Below are positions 16,094 through 24,916 of a DNA stretch of 64,000 nt, piece after piece. The notes below the pieces were generated by a model, which worked only from the letters and a program-made list of their open reading frames with translations, did not search any database and was not told the origin of the DNA. The stretch's first letter is position 1. Every line of letters begins with the position of its first letter. Origin of the DNA: Collimonas arenae (GTDB taxonomy: Bacteria; Pseudomonadota; Gammaproteobacteria; Burkholderiales; Burkholderiaceae_D); contig NZ_CP009962.1 of assembly GCF_000786695.1 (NCBI RefSeq), positions 2,852,001 to 2,916,000 of the forward strand. The letters run 5' to 3'. A program made the translations under genes and the position numbers.

Positions 16094-16446
16094 GTCAAAC
16101 TACAACGTGACTCGCGGTGCGATATCACGTGCAAGATTGCCCGGATATTGCGGACGCAAAGAATAGCCGGCCAGCGTGCGTTGAATCACACCAGCTACGC
16201 TGCCCGCAGCAGCGCAAAAACCTGCACGGCAAGCAGAGGCGAATCAGACGGCAGAAGACGGTGATGTTTAGCAAACTGCGAACCGTCAAATACCTTAGGA
16301 CGATCCAGAATGAAAACCAGCTATCGGTCGGCTCTGCGGAGGGTGACGCGGATCTCCCGTGTACATCTGGAAGGATTGGAAGAAAAGGTGGCGAAAAAAA
16401 TGGCCTGGATATCGCTATCCAGCCCGGCCTTTTCTAGGTTTTAGTG
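16094..16446. other. Intergenic region, no gene supported
   Basis: About 350 bp after the RlpA-like gene. One open frame (16117-16437, plus) is low-complexity in Arg/Lys/Gln with no domain and no ribosome-binding site. The only clear structure is the hairpin at 16402-16434. Confidence 0.45.
16402..16434 (+). terminator. Hairpin terminator
   Basis: Perfect 7-bp stem CTGGATA/TATCCAG with loop TCGC (16405-16422), extended by GGC/GGCC with a bulge and followed by TTTTCT. It lies between the convergent RlpA-like and DUF6404-like genes. Confidence 0.7.
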
Positions 16447-16899
16447 CTACCGGTCTAACGTTAATTCGGGATGTGTTGCTAGTCCATCTTGCAAATCATT
16501 GAGCACGCGCTGATGAGCTATCCATTTGATATCGGCCCACACTGGCAAACCGCGCTTGCGGGAGGATTCCTGATACAAGATCGCCAAACCAAAGCCGCAA
16601 GCCACACCTGTGAATAAGGCCACAACCACAAAAAAAATAAGCGGCACGCCACTTGATGAGAAAAATGCATACCAAGTGAACGTACCCCATACGATACAAA
16701 GCCAAGGGGAAAATAAACAAACATTCGACACAATGGTAGCTAAATGAGGTGGTGGAACTTGAATTCCCGCACGCCAAAGTAGCCGATGCAATGGTGGCGC
16801 ATAGCTATAACGCCATAAATCCGTCTTCGCCAGTACTGCCAACGCAGTATGAATATTTGACGAATACGGGACAGTCTCTGCGTGATGGATGGCAGTCAT
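16447..16899 (-). CDS. DUF6404-like membrane protein
   Basis: A 150-residue protein from ATG 16899 (an alternative TTG lies at 16914). The N-terminal part (HTALAVLAKTDLWRYSYAPPLHRLLWRAGI, IQVPPPHLA) is the pattern of DUF6404 proteins. Two transmembrane helices follow (CLFSPWLCIVWGTFTWYAFF; PLIFFVVVALFTGVACGFGL), then a polar tail. Function unknown. It stands alone, convergent with the RlpA-like gene. Confidence 0.65.
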   Translation of the reverse strand: MTAIHHAETVPYSSNIHTALAVLAKTDLWRYSYAPPLHRLLWRAGIQVPPPHLATIVSNVCLFSPWLCIVWGTFTWYAFFSSSGVPLIFFVVVALFTGVACGFGLAILYQESSRKRGLPVWADIKWIAHQRVLNDLQDGLATHPELTLDR

Positions 16900-17039
16900 T
16901 TTAATATTTTTCAATTACGCCAGCCTAATCTGGTTATTTGAATGAAGCTTTCGTTTTCTCTAAAAATCTGCATGAAGCAGGTGCCGGTAGAAATCATCTA
17001 GGGGTCAAGCTTTGATTCGTGCCGTATAGCTTGGACTTC

Positions 17040-17369
17040 TTACTGATCGGTAGTTACTTGCGTAAATTTCGTCATGCTGGTGGCGACAACTTCATCGACC
17101 ACAATGAGCGAAGCGGCATATGCAATGGTGCGCTGATAATCCGGCATACAGGGATGCACATCGAACGCCAGATTCACCAAGCTGTTTTTATAGCGCTTCA
17201 GATTCTTTAGGGGATCACCCGACTTCGTCAGTACTAAATAACGCCTCATAGTGTTGACGATTTTTTCAACAGCAAACTCGACGGATTCACCATACAGTGA
17301 CAGAGTCGCCAATCCCAAAATTCTCTGGATACTTTCATCAAGTATCGGATCGTCCAGATATTTTTCCAT
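17040..17369 (-). CDS. Conserved-looking protein, unknown function
   Basis: A 109-residue, largely helical soluble protein (ILDESIQRILGLATLSLYGE; EFAVEKIVNTMRRYLVLTKS). No signal peptide, membrane segment or recognised motif. Balanced composition and a start preceded by GGAGATTTTCAA suggest a real gene. Its neighbours (DUF6404-like and GIY-YIG) give no functional hint. Confidence 0.5.
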   Translation of the reverse strand: MEKYLDDPILDESIQRILGLATLSLYGESVEFAVEKIVNTMRRYLVLTKSGDPLKNLKRYKNSLVNLAFDVHPCMPDYQRTIAYAASLIVVDEVVATSMTKFTQVTTDQ

Positions 17370-17543
17370 TTGAAAATCTCCAAATCACTATTAACAGCAA
17401 TATCATTGCCGAAGTGACCTCATACGGTCCAATGTCAAAAAATGTCATTTTTCAATTGTTTTCAAATAAAATTCCATGGGAAAAATAAACGTCTGTTTCC
17501 GTACACATCCACGTCCGATGCCTCAATGCGACTTGCTACACCT

Positions 17544-17831
17544 ATGAATGACGTCGCAACCGAAAATACAGCGTGGCATCTTTATTTAATAGAGTGTGAG
17601 GATGGCTCCATCTACACCGGAATCACAGTGAATGTACAAGCGCGTTATGCTGCGCATGTCAGCGGTAAAGGAGCAAAATACACAAAATCGCACCGCCCTC
17701 TTCGACTATTGAAGAGTATTGAGTATCCGGATAGATCATCAGCTTCAAAAGCCGAGTATCAGATTAAACGTTTGAAGGCCAAGGCAAAGTGGGCTTTGTG
17801 CCACGAGAGCGTCATTGAACAAGATCTGTAA
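17544..17831 (+). CDS. GIY-YIG nuclease superfamily protein
   Basis: A 95-residue protein of the YhbQ/URI type. The motif LYLIECEDGSIYTGITVNVQ holds the GIY-YIG strands (LYLIEC / YTGIT), followed by the conserved Arg-x3-H segment (ARYAAHVSGKGAKYT) and a Lys-rich helix SKAEYQIKRLKAKAKWAL. A catalytic Glu would be expected in the SKAE helix. The start is uncertain: ATG at 17526 is also in frame and neither has a strong ribosome-binding site. Cellular role of this subgroup (DNA repair or nuclease) is not established. Confidence 0.82.
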   Translation: MNDVATENTAWHLYLIECEDGSIYTGITVNVQARYAAHVSGKGAKYTKSHRPLRLLKSIEYPDRSSASKAEYQIKRLKAKAKWALCHESVIEQDL

Positions 17832-18267
17832 TAAAATTTTCCAGATTTCACCTCATGAATAGTCCCATTACTGCAAGTCGCCATGCCATGAGCAGCAACC
17901 CCATTTCCAATATAAAAACGGGAAGTGAGGTGGTTTTGTATGCACGGGCCGGCACTGCCGTAGTTTTGTTATGGTCAGCGGCCGCCTCCTCGTTGACGAC
18001 CAGAATATGACATCTAGTCCTGGTGCGAATCCGATGCTTGCGGCCGGCAATAATCTCCGTGAAAACGGAATTGACTATGTCACTTGCTGCAGCGACAGTG
18101 CGACGCCCTATTCCTTTTTCTGAAAGCTTCTTTTAAATGCATGCGCGCTCGGTTGGCAGAGACCGGGCTCCGCAAACAAATTCACGCAGGATTTTGTTAC
18201 GTCCCGGTTTTTCGTATCGATCTTGTTCATTTTCAGACGACAGCCAACATCAAATGTTCGAGTGATG
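17832..18267. other. Intergenic region, no gene supported
   Basis: About 435 bp between the GIY-YIG gene and the XRE fragment. Small frames on both strands look random, and no repeat or hairpin of note was seen. Confidence 0.45.
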
Positions 18268-18498
18268 CTATGCGGGTTTTACTCTAATCTCAATGTCATC
18301 GCCAAGTCGATTTAGGCAATCCATCAATTTCCGCTCGGGCAAGTTAGTAAAGTCGCCGCGCATCATGTCGGAAACCTTCGGCTGGGTAATGCCCATCCGT
18401 TTGGCTGCGGCTTGCTGAGTCAGTTCAAGGCGGCGCATCATTCCTGTTCTCGACGACCAACGCGACAAGACTATTGAGCAGTTAAATATAAATCGCAC
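18268..18498 (-). CDS. XRE-family HTH protein, probably N-terminally truncated
   Basis: A HTH of the HigA-like/XRE type: LELTQQAAAKRMGITQPKVS followed by DMMRGDFTNLPERKLMDCLNRLGDDIEI. Relatives of about 95-105 residues have a helical N-terminal extension containing ARAI..I...RGLTQ. Here the segment before the HTH (CSIVLSRWSSRTGMMRR) does not fit, and the only upstream start is GTG, suggesting a frameshift or 5' decay. No toxin partner gene is seen within 400 bp on either side. Confidence 0.5.
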   Translation of the reverse strand: MRFIFNCSIVLSRWSSRTGMMRRLELTQQAAAKRMGITQPKVSDMMRGDFTNLPERKLMDCLNRLGDDIEIRVKPA

Positions 18499-18792
18499 AC
18501 TCCGCCTAAAACATGGCTTACGACAGGACGAGGCGACACTATGAAAATAATCAAAGCCCTATAAGGTCATCCGCTTTGCCGACGCCCAAATCTCGAACTA
18601 TTTTTGGTCAGCTCTATATATTTATTGCGTAATAGTTTCGATTAATTTTACTCACTGTCGGCTTGGTAGTTATTTGACAATAACGTGTCTTGAACCAGTG
18701 ATGACGCTCACCGGCCCAAGAGAAAATTCATAGAGTCCCCCTCGCTATCCTCCCGTGCAATCCACTTGATTTTAGATTTTTCAAGATGTCTA
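18499..18792. other. Intergenic region before the catabolic operon
   Basis: About 290 bp, AT-rich, without a supported gene. It separates the leftward XRE fragment from the rightward operon promoter. Confidence 0.4.
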
Positions 18793-18850
18793 TTGACAGT
18801 TCATTTTGCTCGTCCTAGTATTGTCGACATCTGACATATCAGATGACGAC
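18793..18850 (+). promoter_or_regulatory. Sigma-70 promoter with 28-bp palindromic operator
   Basis: TTGACA (18793-18798), 17-bp spacer, TAGTAT (18816-18821). Immediately downstream, 18823-18850 is a palindrome: arms GTCGACATCTGA and TCAGATGACGAC around CATA, 11 of 12 positions complementary. The operator covers the likely start of transcription and precedes the ribosome-binding site AAGGAG and ATG 18863. The GntR-family gene at 24163 is the best candidate regulator. Confidence 0.8.
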
Positions 18851-18862
18851 AAGGAGCAACAG

Positions 18863-20203
18863 ATGAATGACCGGGCAATTGACGTTAGAAAAGTTAAGGA
18901 CCTGCACTGCGATGTCCTGGTGATAGGCGGTGGCGCAGCGGGAGTTGCAGCGGCGGTCACCGCCCGGCGCCAGGGTTTGCGCGTGGTGCTGCTGGAACGC
19001 TACGGCTTTTGTGGAGGGGGGGCTGTTGCGGGACTGTCAGGCACGGTATGTGGGATGTATTTGGCAACAGATCGGATCGGCGCGAAACCAGAAACCGTAG
19101 TGTTTGGCTTCGCTGAAGAGTTCTGCAAGATGCTGGAGGACCGAGGAGGACTCGGTCCCCCATTGCGCTACGGGAAAACGTGGACGCGCGTCCATGATCC
19201 GCTGGTATGGCGAGATACTGCGGACGCGCTGCTGATGGCAATCGGTGTTCAGGTGATCTTTCATGCTGTCGCCATCGGCACTCTGCTCGACGGCAAAGAG
19301 CGCGTCGAAGGCGTCCAGGCATGGACCAAGCAAGGTCCGTTGACGATTCGCGCCCAAGTAACCATTGATGCGAGCGGCGACGCCGACCTGGTGGCGATGG
19401 CGGGATTTGATAGCTTCGTCGGCGACCATGGACACGTACAGAATCCCACCATGATCTTTCGCCTGCTTGGCGTGGACGTCGAACGTTTTACCGCAACTTA
19501 TGGCGACGACACGATCATGGGCGAAGCCGTATCCGCACTGATACGTGAACGCCAGTCGGCAGGCGACAACCTTCCCCGCTCGAAAATCTGGCTATTTCCG
19601 ACCACGCGCCCAGGCGAGCTGCTGTGCAATTGCACCCGGATAACTGGCGATGACGGCCGCGAGCTCAATCCGCTTTTCTATCGCGATTTCACCGATGCAG
19701 AACTGAATGGCCGGCGCCAGGTGAGTGCATATGCCGAGTTCTTCAAGAAATATGTTACCGGATGCGAAAACGCCTTCATCAACGACACCGGTGTTCAGGT
19801 CGGTGTACGCCAGACCAGGCAGATCGAGGGCGTCACGAAACTGATGAACAACGATGTACTGGCGGCGCGCAAATTTTCCGACGCCATCGCACGTTCTCCC
19901 TGGCCAATTGAACTGCACAGTGGCGCCAGGCCGAAGGTCGAATGGATTATGGACGACTACTACGAAGTGCCCTACTCCTGCTTCGTTCCCACGCGTGGCG
20001 AAGGCTTGCTGGTGGCTGGGCGATGCCTCTCAGCGGAACACGAGGCAGTGGCATCGGCACGCGTTACCGCCCAATGTTTTTCCTACGGCCATGCGATTGG
20101 GCATGCCGCATCTCTTGCTGTTCGACAAAAAATCGAACCGCGCACCGTAGATCCCCAGGAAATCCGCGAAGCACTCGAAAAGAACGGTGCGCAGTTGTTT
20201 TAA
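18863..20203 (+). CDS. FAD-dependent oxidoreductase (FAD_oxidored family)
   Basis: A 446-residue flavoprotein, first gene of a catabolic operon. ATG 18863 follows AAGGAGCAACAG. The FAD dinucleotide motif VIGGGAAGVAAAVTARRQG sits near residues 20-38, with the acidic LLERYGFCGGG segment after the second strand. A C-terminal FAD-contact segment SCFVPTRGEGLLVAGRCLSA is typical of PF12831 proteins. The family includes fumarate reductase-like and tricarballylate/aconitate-type dehydrogenases. In this operon it probably oxidises an acid that is then processed as a CoA ester by the two downstream genes. The substrate cannot be named from sequence. Confidence 0.85.
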   Translation: MNDRAIDVRKVKDLHCDVLVIGGGAAGVAAAVTARRQGLRVVLLERYGFCGGGAVAGLSGTVCGMYLATDRIGAKPETVVFGFAEEFCKMLEDRGGLGPPLRYGKTWTRVHDPLVWRDTADALLMAIGVQVIFHAVAIGTLLDGKERVEGVQAWTKQGPLTIRAQVTIDASGDADLVAMAGFDSFVGDHGHVQNPTMIFRLLGVDVERFTATYGDDTIMGEAVSALIRERQSAGDNLPRSKIWLFPTTRPGELLCNCTRITGDDGRELNPLFYRDFTDAELNGRRQVSAYAEFFKKYVTGCENAFINDTGVQVGVRQTRQIEGVTKLMNNDVLAARKFSDAIARSPWPIELHSGARPKVEWIMDDYYEVPYSCFVPTRGEGLLVAGRCLSAEHEAVASARVTAQCFSYGHAIGHAASLAVRQKIEPRTVDPQEIREALEKNGAQLF

Positions 20204-20241
20204 ATAACACAGATTAATCAATATCAAAGGAGAAATTGCTA

Positions 20242-20982
20242 ATGATCATTAACAACATCGGTCAAGTTCGTCACCTGACCCTGAATCGTCCAGCGCGTCG
20301 TAACGCACTCGACAGCAAGGCGATCGAAGAACTGAAAGATGCACTGCAGGCAGCCGACAGGGATCCTGCTGTTCGGGCAATTGTCCTGTCTGGCGCCGCA
20401 CCGGCCTTCTGCTCCGGCAGCGACTTGAAAGAATTAAGCACAATGTCGATTCAAGAGATGTGCGATTCAGAATTGGTGACCGCCGAAGTGGCGCGATCAA
20501 TTGCCGGGCTGTCCAAGCCGGTGATTGCCGCTGTAGAAGGTTTTGCACTTGGCGGCGGCTTTGTTCTCGCCATTTCCTGCGACGTCGTGGTTACCGCTTC
20601 AAACGCGCGATGGCATCTTCCCGAAGTGCCGAACGGCTGGCTGCCGCCATGGGGACTTCAAGCATTGCTTGCACGTGTCGGCGCGGTCCGTGCGCGGCTT
20701 CTTACCTGGGCCGCTGACCCGATCGACGGTAATGAAGCACACCGTCTCGGCGTTGCAGACTACCTGACGCAAGCAGGCAACGCCGATCAGGATGCACTGG
20801 CATTGGCACAACGGCTGGCCGCATTGCCTGCCGAGGCGATTACTTCAACAAAACGCTTCTTCGAGCCTTTTGTCACTCACGATGGAGAGCGGCTCGATCG
20901 CCTGGCGACCCAACATTTTGCAAGCAATTGCGAAGGCGGCACTGCACAAGCCCTTCTCTCAAAATTCAAGGTGAAATCGTGA
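20242..20982 (+). CDS. Enoyl-CoA hydratase/isomerase family protein
   Basis: A 246-residue crotonase-fold enzyme; AAAGGAGAAATTGCTA precedes ATG 20242. The N-terminal signature LTLNRPARRNALDSKAIEEL and oxyanion-hole segments SGAAPAFCSGSDLKELS and KPVIAAVEGFALGGGFVLAI are clear. At the second catalytic position (after SCDVVVTASNARWHLPEV) the acidic residue is Glu (LPEV). Its stop overlaps the GTG start of the CoA-transferase gene, so the two are translationally coupled. Likely hydrates or isomerises the CoA thioester made by the transferase. Confidence 0.9.
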   Translation: MIINNIGQVRHLTLNRPARRNALDSKAIEELKDALQAADRDPAVRAIVLSGAAPAFCSGSDLKELSTMSIQEMCDSELVTAEVARSIAGLSKPVIAAVEGFALGGGFVLAISCDVVVTASNARWHLPEVPNGWLPPWGLQALLARVGAVRARLLTWAADPIDGNEAHRLGVADYLTQAGNADQDALALAQRLAALPAEAITSTKRFFEPFVTHDGERLDRLATQHFASNCEGGTAQALLSKFKVKS

Positions 20983-22562
20983 GCAAAATATTATCTGCAG
21001 CGCAAGCAGTAGCATCCATCAAGGATGGACAAACCGTCGCATCCGTCGGCGTGATCGGCTGGGTAGTTCCGGATGCCACGTTATCGGCGCTTGGCAAGCG
21101 TTTCCGAGAAACCGCATCGCCGCGCAATCTGACATTTTATTTTCCATGCGGAACCGGAGATGCGGTTGATATCCGCGGCATGGACCACGTTGCCCAGGAA
21201 GGATTGATGAAACGGATTGTTTCGGGATCCTACATCAACCCGGTCGATCCACGGACCGGGAAGCGCCCGGCGCTCATGCAACTGATCCAGGAAAATCGGA
21301 TTGAGGCGTATTCATGGCCGATTGGCGCCTCCATGCACTGGTTGCGCGAGGTGGCTCGCAAGAGTCCGGGTTATATCACGCGGGTAGGACTCGGCACCTA
21401 CGCCGATCCGGATAATGGCGGCGGCAAGTTTACCAACTGTTGCGAAGATAATCTGATTCAAAAGATTCGCCTGAACGGCGAAGAGTTGCTGTTCTACCCG
21501 ACCTGGTCAGTAGACGTCGCCATCATTCGCGCCAGCAGCGCCGACGAGTTCGGCAATCTTTCCTTTGAAGATGAACCGCTGGTGTCGTCCAGCCTGGCGC
21601 TGGCTCTTGCGGCCAAGGCCAGCGGCGGCCAGGTAATTGCGCAGGTTCGCAGAATCGTACCGCGCGGCGAGCGTCTGGCTACCGCCATCCGGCTGCCAGG
21701 CATGTTTGTCGATACGCTGGTAGTAGAGCCGGACATGATGATGAGTACCGATACGCCATACAACGATGCCTACTTGCATCCGAATGGCCCCCGCACCGGT
21801 CTGCCCGAGATCCCGTTCGGGCCGGACAAGGTGATTGCTCGCCGTGCTGCGATGGAAGTGCGTAAACATGAGCTGTCGATTTTCGGCTTTGGCGCAGCTG
21901 CGGATGTACCATTGGTGATGGCTGAACAGGGACTGATCGATCCGGAAACAGGTTCGGACGACTACTGGTTCACAACCGAACACGGTTCATATGGAGGAAT
22001 CGTGATGAATGGCTGGCAGTTCTCCGCCAATCTTCATCCGCAAGCGCTGATCGACGGCGTCACGCAATTCGATGTGATCGATGGCGGTTTGTGTCGCTTC
22101 GCCGCCCTGGCATTCGCCGAATACGATTCGCACGGTACCGTCAATGTCAGCAAATTCGGCAAGGTCAATCCAGGCGCCGGTGGTTTCATCGATATTGCGA
22201 AAAATGCCCAGCGCTTGGTATTTACCGGTTCTTTTACCACCGGCGGCCTGGACATCGGCTACGACGGCGGATGCATGACGATTCGTCAAGAAGGCAAGGT
22301 CAGCAAGTTCGTCAATACGGCGCAAAGCATCACTTACTCGGTAGGAAAGGGAGTTGCCGTAGGTCAAACTGCCCTGATCGTCACCGAACGCGCCGTCTTT
22401 GAAGTGACCCGGGAAGGCCTGGTGCTGATTGAAATTGCCCCCGGCGCCGACCTGCAGCGGGACATCCTCGACCATATGGCTTTCGCGCCACACCATATCC
22501 TGGATCCGCTGCCACTGATGGATGCTTCGTTATTTGATCCTGCACCGGGCGGAGGTATTTAA
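20979..22562 (+). CDS. Family I CoA-transferase (propionate CoA-transferase type)
   Basis: A 527-residue fused alpha-beta CoA-transferase. The GTG start at 20979 overlaps the preceding stop (GTGA). Features: N-terminal AAQAVASIKDGQTVASVGV, a Gly-rich region KVNPGAGGFIDIAKNAQRLV, and the active-site segment GNLSFEDEPL, in which the family catalytic glutamate lies. It would activate the pathway acid by transfer of CoA from acetyl- or succinyl-CoA. Single-chain length matches propionate/acetate:CoA-transferases. Together with the hydratase and FAD enzyme it makes a beta-oxidation-like module. Confidence 0.9.
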   Translation: MSKILSAAQAVASIKDGQTVASVGVIGWVVPDATLSALGKRFRETASPRNLTFYFPCGTGDAVDIRGMDHVAQEGLMKRIVSGSYINPVDPRTGKRPALMQLIQENRIEAYSWPIGASMHWLREVARKSPGYITRVGLGTYADPDNGGGKFTNCCEDNLIQKIRLNGEELLFYPTWSVDVAIIRASSADEFGNLSFEDEPLVSSSLALALAAKASGGQVIAQVRRIVPRGERLATAIRLPGMFVDTLVVEPDMMMSTDTPYNDAYLHPNGPRTGLPEIPFGPDKVIARRAAMEVRKHELSIFGFGAAADVPLVMAEQGLIDPETGSDDYWFTTEHGSYGGIVMNGWQFSANLHPQALIDGVTQFDVIDGGLCRFAALAFAEYDSHGTVNVSKFGKVNPGAGGFIDIAKNAQRLVFTGSFTTGGLDIGYDGGCMTIRQEGKVSKFVNTAQSITYSVGKGVAVGQTALIVTERAVFEVTREGLVLIEIAPGADLQRDILDHMAFAPHHILDPLPLMDASLFDPAPGGGI

Positions 22563-22772
22563 TCGAAGCGTTCAGGCTAGGAGTCAGTTCTGAAGAAAGG
22601 ATTTGCTGTCGCGGCAAATCACATATCGAGACAAATTACCGGTAAAGCAGTACTCAGCATGGGGGCCTGCTTTGCGCGATGTTCGCGCCGCTTCCGGTAA
22701 CTCGCACATCCCTGCCCGACGGATTGGCAGGAAAATATACGGGCCGGCATAACGGCCCCGGAGGAGACAAAG

Positions 22773-24071
22773 ATGAAATTCCGCTGGTTTATAGTTTTCA
22801 TGTTATTCCTTGCTTGCATGATCAGCTATCTTGATCGTGCAGCACTCTCGGTTGCCGCACCATTAATCGCCAAAGAGTTTAATTTGGATCCGGCACATCT
22901 AGGCATCGTCTTCAGCGCATTTTTTGTAGGTTATGCTCTGTTTTGCTTTATCGGCGGATGGGCGGCCGACCGTTTTGGCGCAAGACGGGTGCTGATTGTA
23001 GCGATCGGTTTGTGGTCGATTTTCTGCAGCCTGACGGCGGTTGCTTCCGGCCTCCTCAGCCTGCTGGTTATCCGGGTCGTGTTTGGCGCTGGCGAAGGTC
23101 CCTTGGCCACCTGTATCAACAAGATAATCAGTGGCTGGTTCGATCGCAAGGAACAGACTACCGCGGTTGGATTTGCCAATTCGGGCCTGCAACTGGGCGC
23201 CGCACTTGCAGGACCTGTGATCGGACTGATGGCTGTCCATTGGGGCTGGCGCATACCCTTTGTTATCATCGGTGTGGTTGGCTTGCTATGGGTGCTGATG
23301 TGGACGATATTCTCCTCCGACCGGCCAGAAGGAAACCGCTGGATTCGCGGTGCCGGAAAATTGCCGGCATCGGAAAAATCCCCCTGCGATACCGCTGAAG
23401 TACTCCCCAACATGCCTTTGATGGCGTATTTGAAGAGTCCGACGATTCTGGCAACCTCGCTCGCGTATTTTGGCTATGCCTATATTTTGTATTTTTTCCT
23501 GTCCTGGTTCCCTAGCTACCTGATGATGGAAAGACACTTGAGCCTGTCTTCGATGAGTATCGTGAACGTGATTCCGTGGGTGCTTGGCTTTATTGGCATC
23601 GCGTTAGGCGGCTTCATTTCCGACCTGATTTTCCGCTGGACCGGAAATGCCCTGAAATCACGCAAGATCGTGATCGTCGGCGGTCTGCTAATTGCCGCTG
23701 CCTGCGTGGCGCTAGCCGGCACCGCCGATAGTGTCGGTGCGGCGGTTGCCTTGATGGCCACCACTGTATTTTTCATGAATCTGACACTTAGCGTGTACTG
23801 GGCGATTATTCTGGATACGGTCGAACCTGGGCGCATGGGCGGCGTTGGCGGATTCATGCACTTGCTGGCCAACACCGCAGGCATTCTTGCCCCCATATTG
23901 ACCGGGTTCCTGGTGCAGTGGACCAAGGTTTTCACCAGCGCATTCGTTCTTAGCGGCGGCGTCGCCTTGGCAGGTGCACTGGCGGTGGCGTTTTTTGTGC
24001 GTGCGCCCCGAGCCAGCACCGAATCCTCTGATGAGAAAAGTGTAATGGCCAAAGAACTATTGCAAAACTAA
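22773..24071 (+). CDS. MFS transporter, anion:cation symporter type
   Basis: A 432-residue protein with about 12 hydrophobic segments; GGAGGAGACAAAG precedes ATG 22773. MFS signatures: MISYLDRAALSVAAPLI in TM1, GGWAADRFGARRVL in the loop 2-3, and RVVFGAGEGPLATCINKII in TM4-5, as in hexuronate/phthalate/tartrate (ACS) carriers. It is separated from the CoA-transferase by 210 bp but points the same way, and the following terminator closes the operon. Probable importer of the organic acid handled by the three enzymes (inference). Confidence 0.88.
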   Translation: MKFRWFIVFMLFLACMISYLDRAALSVAAPLIAKEFNLDPAHLGIVFSAFFVGYALFCFIGGWAADRFGARRVLIVAIGLWSIFCSLTAVASGLLSLLVIRVVFGAGEGPLATCINKIISGWFDRKEQTTAVGFANSGLQLGAALAGPVIGLMAVHWGWRIPFVIIGVVGLLWVLMWTIFSSDRPEGNRWIRGAGKLPASEKSPCDTAEVLPNMPLMAYLKSPTILATSLAYFGYAYILYFFLSWFPSYLMMERHLSLSSMSIVNVIPWVLGFIGIALGGFISDLIFRWTGNALKSRKIVIVGGLLIAAACVALAGTADSVGAAVALMATTVFFMNLTLSVYWAIILDTVEPGRMGGVGGFMHLLANTAGILAPILTGFLVQWTKVFTSAFVLSGGVALAGALAVAFFVRAPRASTESSDEKSVMAKELLQN

Positions 24072-24084
24072 TATTTGTTTGAAG

Positions 24085-24116
24085 CTCAAAAACGGGACAG
24101 ATGTCCCGTTTTTGAG
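24085..24116. terminator. Strong hairpin terminator after the MFS gene
   Basis: Perfect 15-bp inverted repeat CTCAAAAACGGGACA / TGTCCCGTTTTTGAG with only GA between; the A5 and T5 runs inside the arms make it bidirectional. It separates the catabolic operon from the GntR gene. Confidence 0.9.
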
Positions 24117-24162
24117 TATAACGAGGCATGCTGGAATTGACGCAACACTGTAAAATGCCGCG

Positions 24163-24858
24163 ATGAACAATGACCTTCCAATAAAAGAAAATCCCAAATC
24201 CGAAACGCCGAATTCACCCGAGCTATTGCTGACCGATGTGGCATTCAGCCAGATTGAAGAAATGATCGTCACACGTCGCCTCCCGCCCGGATCGATGATT
24301 TCGGAAGTACAGCTTGCGGTCGAACTAGGCATGGGACGCACGCCGATACGAGAAGCTCTCCAGCGGCTGCGGCAAATCGGATTTGTGGAAATGCTGCCGC
24401 GCCGCGGCACGCTGGTTTCGGGCATAGATATCCGGCAACAACTGGAACTGCTGGAAGTCAGACGGCCCCTTGAAGAGTTGATGGCCAGGTCGGCCGCATT
24501 ACGCGCGACATCGGGGGAACGTACCAATCTGCGCAGACTTGCGCAAGCAATGATTGATGCTGCCGAGCGGGAAAACATGGATGACTGGATTCACGTTGGC
24601 CGTGAAATTCACGAGGCGGAAGTTCTCGCAACACACAACAGCATGCTGGTCACCAGCATGCAGTCAATCCACGCTCAGTCAAGGCGATTCTGGTATTTTC
24701 ATATTGAGCAGAATCGAGCTTACGTCGAAGGCGCCGAGTTGCATTCCAAAGTCCTGAACGCCATCGCAGAAGGCGATAGTAACGGGGCCGCCACCGCCGC
24801 GCACGAATTGATGCAGTTCATCGAGCGTTTTACTCGCTCCGCACTCGATATCTTTTGA
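24163..24858 (+). CDS. GntR-family regulator, FadR subfamily
   Basis: A 231-residue regulator. N-terminal winged HTH (residues about 20-85): QIEEMIVTRRLPPGSMISEV, GMGRTPIREALQRLRQIGFV, LPRRGTLVSGI. C-terminal FCD all-helical effector domain (about 95-225) with Asp/His residues expected to bind a metal or carboxylate (HVGREIHEAEVLATHN). It follows the catabolic operon on the same strand but after a terminator, so it is probably transcribed separately. The palindrome at 18823-18850 is its likely target; FCD-type GntR proteins usually repress until a pathway acid binds. Confidence 0.9.
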   Translation: MNNDLPIKENPKSETPNSPELLLTDVAFSQIEEMIVTRRLPPGSMISEVQLAVELGMGRTPIREALQRLRQIGFVEMLPRRGTLVSGIDIRQQLELLEVRRPLEELMARSAALRATSGERTNLRRLAQAMIDAAERENMDDWIHVGREIHEAEVLATHNSMLVTSMQSIHAQSRRFWYFHIEQNRAYVEGAELHSKVLNAIAEGDSNGAATAAHELMQFIERFTRSALDIF

Positions 24859-24916
24859 CCAGATTCTTGGATAGCCCATTCCTGGTGTACCGGGCTTGAT
24901 CTTCAAGCCCGGGCAG

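Noticed and set aside
16117..16437. 106-codon frame after the RlpA-like gene
   Set aside because: No domain, no ribosome-binding site, composition looks random, and it overlaps a terminator hairpin.
20979..22562. Upstream start at 20928 for the CoA-transferase
   Set aside because: It would overlap the hydratase gene deeply; the GTG at 20979 overlaps the stop neatly and matches the family N-terminus.
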